A stretch of 64,000 bases of DNA from Melastoma dodecandrum (taxonomy: Eukaryota; Streptophyta; Magnoliopsida; Myrtales; Melastomataceae): the NCBI GenBank assembly GCA_029817715.1, contig JARUPY010000164.1:996001-1060000 (forward strand), read 5' to 3'. Position numbers and translations under genes: made by a program. The notes beneath the pieces are model-generated. The model was not told where the DNA came from. It saw only the letters and a program-made list of their open reading frames with translations, and did not search any database. Of this stretch, positions 57,280 to 64,000 are shown in pieces. Each line of letters begins with the position of its first letter. Positions within the stretch are counted from its first letter, which is position 1.

Positions 57280-60200
57280 TTGCCCCCTTTCTTCCTCCTC
57301 ATGCCACACCTTTCTTCCCGCCAGACAAAACCTTGTCTTTTCCTTCGTCCTCCAGAATCTCTCGGCTCTCCAGCAATAACCCGTAAGACCTCGAAGATCA
57401 AATACCACAGTGAGGGTGACGACGTTTTAGAGGTTCTTACTCCTCTTGCAACGTCTCAAGTAGTCAGCTTCACACATGACCTAGCTCTGAGCATGATCGC
57501 TCAGAAACCTCAAACCCTAAGTCCTTTCAACCATGTTGAGAAGGCGGAAGACCTACCGGAGGGTACTTTTTAATGTACCCACCCTGGTCTTGTCATCTTT
57601 AGATGTTAGGTTGTTTCACCCGATGGCTGGCATGACTCGATAGTAAAAAAAGATTGCATTGCTTCCCTTATGTTTCCACGAAACTTGGTTTCAATGAATG
57701 GTTGGCAACATGGCAAAAGAAATTAGGTGGCAACTGGAGTCGGTTGAGTATAAAACAGTTGATAGAAGTGTCTACAACTTTGTGGGAGTCCAACCCACTA
57801 ATTTGTTCTAGGTTTTATCATTATGGAATCCAACTGTCAATTGCTTCTTCCTGCGACAATACCCTATTTCTACGACCCTAGAGGATGTGTGTTTCCTACC
57901 TGAGGCATATGCTAAAGGAGTCCCGCTCTCATTGTACAATATTGGGGAAGATAAGTTCTATTCAACCCTAACTCCAGCATGAGCGAGGTAATCAAGCGGC
58001 ATCTCAAAAAGACAAGCAGAAGTTGGAAAGGTCAAGAGGAATTCAAGTTTTATCTCGAATGGATGGCCAAATTTATCTTTTACAATAGGAGCAAAAGACC
58101 GGTTAAGTTCATGGTTGGCTTGACCGCTTTCTTAGTTAAAGCTGTTCTGTAGAGGCATTTGGACAAACAAAGAGCATGGGTGTACTCTTTGCCTACTGTA
58201 TAGGTCGTTGTACTCTGCGAGCACAAATCCAAACAGATTTTCATCGTGACCGATGGATGGCCCTACGTGGAGTTGATATTTGTGGATTGGGTTGTATTTT
58301 CCAAAATTGTCCTTTTTTAAATGGTCAACTGATGTATATCCCTCTGACCTATTAAAGGCGAGTATATCAATGTTTTGGTCGCCGCTCAGTACTTGTGGAT
58401 ACATTTCCACCTTGATATCTCGTGGAAACCCAAAGAGCATGGGTCATATTTCAAAGTGGAGGCCTTACCTTGCTTCTCACATCCTTAACTTATCAAGGCA
58501 AGCTGCACGAGTTTCTTGGATTTCAATAATGACTTGCAAGGATTTAGTAGCGGTGGATCCTAGTGGATACATTTTTTAAGTCTACAATCCTAATTTGTGC
58601 GCCAGGCAGCTTGGGTTTGTGCAGTCACTTACTCTGCCATTCCACAAGTCGATGAACAAACCTCTGTTGAGCAGTGTTTTTGTTTCTTTTGAGCAAGGGA
58701 TTAAGCCCCAAACCAGACCTGTTCCTGCAAAAATGCACATTCAAGATTCCTTCTCTGAGGCATCCCTTACCTTCAAGGGATTATGGGGCAATTTTTGGAA
58801 TCAGATGAAGGAGAATTTGAGTATTCCCTATGAGAATTTGTCTAACATTGTTGGTGTTGATCTCCTTACTAAGGCTTACAGGAAGAGCGATTAGGAAACG
58901 AGTGGGCGCTCAAACACAATATGAAGGTAACCACTCCTACACTTTCTTTTGAGCATCGCTCAATTCTAATATTATTCACTACAGGTAAAAGGAAACCCAA
59001 ACGTCTGGTAAAATAAGGCATTGAGAAATCTGCCTCTGTTTCTAAGCATGCTTCCTTGCTTCCGCTCATGGCATTTAATCCTTTCTTCTTTTTCTTCATG
59101 CATCTTGGTTGGCCTAAATTTCTTTTCTCGCGCCCAGATGTTGAATCTCAGGCCGCCTCCAGGGGTGAAGTTCTGGGTAAATTTCTGGATATTGAGGCGG
59201 CTCGTCAAATAGAGGAAGTTATCGGCACTGGGAAAAATTACATTTGGAGTCTCCTCTAGCTGTCATTTCAAATGTTGATCCTCCACTTCTAGAAGAAACA
59301 GAATTGCCTCCATCGACTGCTGCAAGTCAGGTTTTCCCTGCAGGTTTAGTCGAAGTTGAATCAAATGACTCCTTAGAAGTCCCGGAGAAGGCCAATAAGC
59401 AGGATGTGAAAATTTTAGGAGTCAATCCTCAATCCTTTTCAGGGACCTTATCAAGAAAAAAGAAGAATCCTTTATAGGGGACCCCAGGGGTAAAATGCCC
59501 ATTCGCTCAACTTGCAGGGCCCTCAGGCGAATGAAGCTGCTGACGGAGGATAAATCAGACATAAAGCGTGATGACACATCAGAGTCATAAGAGGACAACC
59601 GAACTATTTGCCAAATGTTACAGCGTGAAACAGCACAAATTGGAGCACAATTGATAGGTGCTTATACCCCCTTCTTTTAGTAATTTCAGGTACTTAAAAT
59701 CACACTTTTATGAGGCTGGTCGGCCATTTCGGAAAACAGTTCCATATCTTGGGATGAGTCGCCCACCACGCTGTACTGCTACCCCTACATCTTCTGAGAT
59801 TTGTTCGCAGAATTGATTATCTGCTTTGGAGGCTAGCATGACTGAGGAAGAGCATTTTGAAGCTTTTGACGAGGTGATCCATCCATTAAAGGGGTTGGAG
59901 CCTTTACCGCTAAAACTCTGTCAGTTGTTATCCTTTATTTATAATAATTATTGGTGGCAATGGAGCAATCTTAACTCTTCCCTCTAGGCCGAAGTTGAGC
60001 TTAAAGAGAGAGAACTTTCTTGGGACTAGCCTACAGTTGCTCAACTTAGGGTTCAAGAACTCCGGACATAAGGTGTACGACCTACGTGCACAGGAGCGAC
60101 AGTTAGCTCCCTTTATCCAAAGCCCCCGTAGAGACCAGGATGCTTTGTTGGTGGAGTTCACTAGTGCCACTCGTGCCCAGGAGGAAGCTGAGGACATCCA

Positions 60201-60351
60201 CAAAGTAGAGGAGTTTACCAAAGAAACTACTCGAGACTTCTTAATCGGCCTAGAAAAGAAGGCCGATAAACTTGAAGTTAAGGACGATGTTAAGGATAAT
60301 ATAGTTTGGCGAGCGAAGGACATTTTGTCGTCCTTAGCTACCCTGCATTAA
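57280..60351 (+). pseudogene. Second plant-mobile-domain-like ORF, plus strand, decayed
   Basis: The frames give FNEWLATWQKKLGG (57695-57735), IKQLIEVSTTLWESNPL, EFKFYLEWMAKFIFYN (58030-58090), RSKRPVKFMVGLTAFLVKAV, VYNPNLCARQLGFVQSLTLP (58580-58640), KPQTRPVPAKMHIQDSFSEA, MKENLSIPYENLSNIVGVDL and, at the end, a coiled coil (59995-60351: VEFTSATRAQEEAEDIHKVE, DFLIGLEKKADKLEVKDDVK). FYLEW..K(Y/F)IF.NR.KRP..FMVG and YNP.LC.RQL are shared with the antisense ORF at 35300-36324. This is therefore a second copy of the same protein type, without a visible flanking retroelement. Stops and frameshifts make it non-functional. Confidence 0.6.
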
Positions 60352-61306
60352 CTTTTAATCTTCCGTTTATTTTCATACAAACTTTGCGATCTATGGCTAT
60401 CATGGTTGTTGTGTTTAGAACATTTTGTCCTTTCACATTCATGCATCTTTTGGACTCTGCGGCACGTCCCACGTTCGTTTCCATGCCACATGCTCCTGGT
60501 TGCTGGTCCCCCGACCGTTGCCCGTCGCTGGCTCATTTGACGTCAATTGTTCACTCATTTGAGGTTGTCTACCTTTACCTCGTACCTCGCTTTGGCATTA
60601 CTCATTTGACGTTGATCGGTCACTTAAATGATTTTATGTCTCCATCTAGTCTATGTATTTGATTTTATGTCTCCACCTCCCCAGATAATACGTGTATGTT
60701 TCTGCCTTCCTCATTGTCTTTCCAGTCCCACTGGAGGATGCCACAAGGAATAGGGCGGAACACACTTAGGTTAACTCTCCAACATAGTCACGAACATTTC
60801 ACCCAAAGGAAAAATTTCCTGAAGAACATTGCCACTTCTCTCTACGGGTAGGCCTTGTAGTTCCAATCGCTAAGGGACAAACACCAGATAGAGGAAGTCA
60901 AGCAATACAATGGTTGTGAGAAGGGAGAATCCTTTATCGCCTAAGGTTTTGGACCTAGACTCTCAAGGGATTTAAGGTTGAGGGCATAAGCTCTATGGAG
61001 AAATTAAGGTGAGAAACGGTTGATGATCCCTAATAGACATGAGGAAAATTTAGAATACAGGTTGAAAGGGAAGAAATGAAGAATGGGAGAGGACTTTCAA
61101 CATATCACAACAAATCCTTATTTATACTACTAGATAGGGTATCCGCATTTCAAACCAAATTCCTTCCTGCCAAATCGTGAACAGTAACTACCTCCCTTGA
61201 AAATGTCAAATTGGAAAATCTTTTCTTTCATAATATTTACTGCATCAAAACCATATATTTTTTCAATCTTTCGGAAGATTTGTCACGGGAAAAGTGTTGA
61301 TTGGAG
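60352..61306. other. Non-coding stretch after the plant-mobile-domain copy
   Basis: No gene recognised. The phrase gggcataagctct..aa..aaggtga (60980-61010) resembles gacataagctctcaagcaag (37530), hinting that this is the decayed 3' region of a Tat-like element. Confidence 0.35.
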
Positions 61307-62549
61307 TAGGGGTGAGCAGGTTTCAGGTGAGTAGGTTCTAGACGTGGAACCTGGAACCTACCCTATAATGACCAGTTCCTTATTTTTAGAACTTCGAACC
61401 TACCACGTGGCTTAAATAACCACCAAAGAACCAACCTGCCGGTTCCGATACCAGTTTCGGTACCGATTCCGATACTAGATCCCCATACCCATCAAGCCAT
61501 AACCAGTATTGGGAAAATAAAAATCCAAATAGCCAAGCCAAGCAGAGGCGATGCACAGAAGATAGGATGACAATCAATCATCGATCAAGCTAAATATAGC
61601 AAAACAAAGCAGGCAACAGAAACCCAAGAAAACCCACAACCCAAAAATAATCAAGACCCGAACTTTAAACTCAAAACAACGCAAACAGCCGAAACAGAGA
61701 ACCACTCCACCCAATTCCAAGTAGGGGGTGTCGAAAGAAAGAAAGTCAGTCAACGTGTGAGAAAGAGGGGAATACCCTAATGGAGGTAAGTGAAGGCGGA
61801 GGGGCGATTAGTAAAAAGACTATCGAGGGAGAGTCCTGACAGAATGAGTGGAGGGTGGTGAAGAAGAAGAAGAGAGGAAGAAGCGTTTAGGAGGGGGATA
61901 GAGAGAGGAGACGGAAGAAGCATGCTGAGGGAGATGGGGATTGAACTTGAACCGATATTTTATTATTTTTTATTATTATCCCAGGCTCAGGGGACGCCCT
62001 CCTCCCAAATCAGGATGGGAGAGGGGGATTGAACCGATATTTTATTTTTTTATATTATTATGCCAGGTGACGCCCTACTCGCGATTGAACCGTCCAATGA
62101 GAGATTTATATGAAAAAAAAAAGAAAAAGAAAAAAGATGCTTTTGGGGGGTGGGCCGTGGGGGAATGGTGGGTCCCTTATCCTAAAAACATAATACTCGC
62201 TTTTTTTTATTTTTCTTTCTTTTTTACTTTATTTCCTTCTACTGTGGTGAATTATGAAGGATGTAAAGCGACCACACTGAGTGTCCCTCCCTTCTGAAGC
62301 CAAGAGTATAACCGGAACCGGGTTGGGTAAAATTTAGGAACTTGGAACTTGTGTAAAATTTAGATTATGTTTCAAGTTCTCCGGGTTGGTTCCGAGGGGA
62401 GAACCTGGAACCGTACTTGGTCCAGCCGGTTTTTTAAATTTTAGAACCTAAAACCTACCCAATCTATTCGAGAACCTGTATTGATACCGACCCTATAACA
62501 CTGGTTCCGACCGATTCTCGATTTTACCCGGAACCTATGCTCACCCCTA
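61307..62549. mobile_element. hAT-like non-autonomous DNA element
   Basis: Terminal inverted repeats read TAGGGGTGAGCA at 61307 and, reverse-complemented, TAGGGGTGAGCA at 62549, a sequence typical of plant hAT elements. Sub-terminal regions on both sides are rich in ggttc/gaacc phrases (ggaacctggaacctaccct; ggttccgatacc against ggtaccgattcc) and pair loosely. Flanking 8-mers gattggag and gatgtgac match five of eight, so a decayed target duplication is possible. There is no transposase. Microsatellite-like poly-A and G-rich tracts occupy 62110-62165. Confidence 0.7.
61940..62095. repeat. Two-copy tandem repeat inside the hAT-like element
   Basis: The phrase ttgaaccgatattttatt, a run of T/A, ttattat.ccagg and gacgccct occurs at about 61941-61999 and again at about 62028-62078, roughly 86 bp apart. 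The second copy lacks the cctcccaaatcaggatggga segment that follows the first. Confidence 0.7.
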
Positions 62550-63880
62550 GATGTGACCACACAAGATAAGTGATGGGACAACCATTCGTAGGCCTGTCTT
62601 CTAATGCAACCATCTCCCGTAGTCACTTCTTTGAATAAAAACTTGTTTCAGTAAAATAACAATTCGTTGGTTTAGAAAAAGGCATTTGATTTTAATAATT
62701 TAAAATACCCGGCGCTAATTCAAAATATATCGAACTTATTACAAGCTAAACATCATCACGGCAGAGGCCGATTCGTTGTGAACATTCGTTTGCAGTAGAT
62801 ACACCGATAAAACGTGGCCCCCTTCTTACTGCTCTACATCCTACGAAAGAAGGGGGAGGTTAAGTAAAAGTGTATACGGAGGAAACCTACAACGATGAAC
62901 CCACCGATACAGTCCTCTACATCTGCCAACACTAACACTATCACTTTAGAGGAACACCAAAGGACCAAAATTCCTCCGCCAAATCTGAGAAGCACGTGAT
63001 GACAATCAAAACGATCAAACAGGCTTCTCAAAATGGTCAGCCTCTTCCGCAGATGTAAAAGTTGTGCCATATATTACTAAAATGCTCACATAGTTAATTT
63101 TTATAAAAGTATGCCCTTCCAACACATAAGATCACTTAACTCGCACTCCTCGACATTCTTAGCGTCAAAGTTCATCAGACCAATAGACATATCCACCATA
63201 GATTCACGACGGTAGATGGATGACGTCATTTCTGTGGCCATGGAACCTACCTGCATAATTTAGAATTTCCAAGTTGTAGGTCAGGAGGGCAAATGCTTTG
63301 ATCGGAACTGGAACATGCGATTTTTCAAGGCACCAAATAGCAACTCCCAACGCTGTTTGTGCATAGAAAAGCGAATAACCATCTTGTTGGACCCCAACAT
63401 TCGAACAATTGGGGTACGATGGTTAAAAAGTGCGAGCTCAACTGCCAGGGAGATGCAATTAACGTTAGAAGATTCAAGTGCTTCCATATGGTCCAGCATC
63501 CTTCCATTTATATTACACGTCAACGTCTGTAAATATGAATCGTCGAAAAATGCAAGTGGGGATAATCACACTTGGAATTGTATCTGCAGAGGAATGTTGG
63601 CTCGTCCATCAAAGTCTCCGATCGGTACGCCGACGGATAACACGACGACATTCTCATAAGGTGGTGGGTGAACAAGCTGGAGGCGGAGAATAAACGTTCA
63701 AGGGTATTGCATATTTTGGGTGGAAGAATCGCTATTGGACTGTGGTGTAATATAAAGCATGAACAGAACGTGTGACTGCGGCTTCACAAACAAGTATGCG
63801 GGATCGGCCATGTATTTCATTAACAATGCTAACGTGTTGGAATTCGGAAGAAACCTGCAAATGGCATAGTACACACCTTC
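62550..63880. other. Mostly non-coding; one unassigned minus-strand ORF
   Basis: Most of the stretch shows no gene. A minus-strand frame at 63523-63281 (MTCNINGRMLDHMEALESSN; ISLAVELALFNHRTPIVRML; FGALKNRMFQFRSKHLPS) and the following MATEMTSSIYRRESMVDMSI (about 63245-63180) look protein-like. I cannot assign either to a family. Confidence 0.3.
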
Positions 63881-63884
63881 TCTG

Positions 63885-64000
63885 CTCCATATACTCCACC
63901 ATAGAAGGGAGTAGCTGAGAGAATGAACAGAACTCTTTTAGATATGGCTAAAATGATGATGTGTGAAAGCAAAGTTCCACTTAACTTGTGGCCTGAGGCT
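63885..64000 (+). pseudogene. Copia integrase core, cut by the window end
   Basis: The frame gives PYTPP(stop)KGVAERMNRT followed by LLDMAKMMMCESKVPLNLWP and EA at the last base. This is the copia signature around the catalytic Glu (YTPQQNGVAER.NRTL). A stop replaces the conserved Gln just before the signature, suggesting an inactive copy. The remainder lies outside the window. Confidence 0.75.

Noticed and set aside
1..64000. tRNA or rRNA genes
   Set aside because: No cloverleaf-compatible or rRNA-like sequence was noticed on either strand; the tggtatcagagc motifs are primer-binding sites, not tRNA genes.

Overview
This is nuclear DNA from a flowering plant. It holds a plant gene with short exons and AT-rich GT..AG introns encoding a plastid-type glucose-6-phosphate 1-epimerase, a plant calmodulin-like gene, a PLS/DYW pentatricopeptide (PPR) pseudogene, and many plant Ty1/copia and Ty3/gypsy elements, MULE-related genes and MITEs. 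I cannot name the species. Only two host genes look intact; roughly three quarters of the window is recognisable or probable transposon material.

Layout. 1-375 is the right arm of a tacta-rich palindromic MITE. 376-1010 is a gypsy LTR fragment (family D). 1287-2467 is a 1.2-kb foldback element lying beside the gag start of a minus-strand gypsy element, whose LTR (family C, 3101 to about 4170) contains 52-bp tandem repeats. 5097-7352 is the ten-exon epimerase gene. 7567-8690 is a convergent PPR-DYW pseudogene. 8880-10400 is a decayed gypsy gag-pol. 10908-20750 is a long-LTR copia element with a threefold tandem repeat of part of its integrase and an extra 3' ORF split by a 631-bp palindromic MITE. 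20770-22800 is a mosaic of a gypsy LTR end, the 3' end of a second copia, and a TRIM.

25820-38597 is a nested stack. A Tat-like gypsy (family A) has paired 0.73-kb LTRs and a near-matching 5-bp target duplication. Inside it sit a deleted gypsy (family B1, 28781-31439) and a solo LTR of family C (33458-34391), each with its own near-matching 5-bp duplication. Family A also carries an antisense ORF with a plant-mobile-domain-like fold. 40012-40551 is the calmodulin-like gene. 44550-48241 is a third family-B gypsy (minus strand) with a largely readable protease-RT-RNase H; its LTR cuts an unidentified 255-codon minus-strand ORF. 49300-51290 is a FAR1/MULE transposase pseudogene (plus) and 51620-55060 a decayed minus-strand gene of the kind carried by Ulp1-type MULEs. 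55080-56700 is a diverged family-B relic. 57280-60351 is a second, plus-strand copy of the plant-mobile-domain ORF. 61307-62549 is a hAT-like non-autonomous element. The window ends inside a copia integrase.

The genes do not form a pathway. The two intact host genes (plastid sugar-phosphate metabolism; calcium signalling) are isolated in transposon sequence. The most unusual material is the set of long palindromic elements sharing a GCGGCTA-type terminus, the triplicated integrase segment, and the antisense plant-mobile-domain ORF interrupted by a solo LTR.
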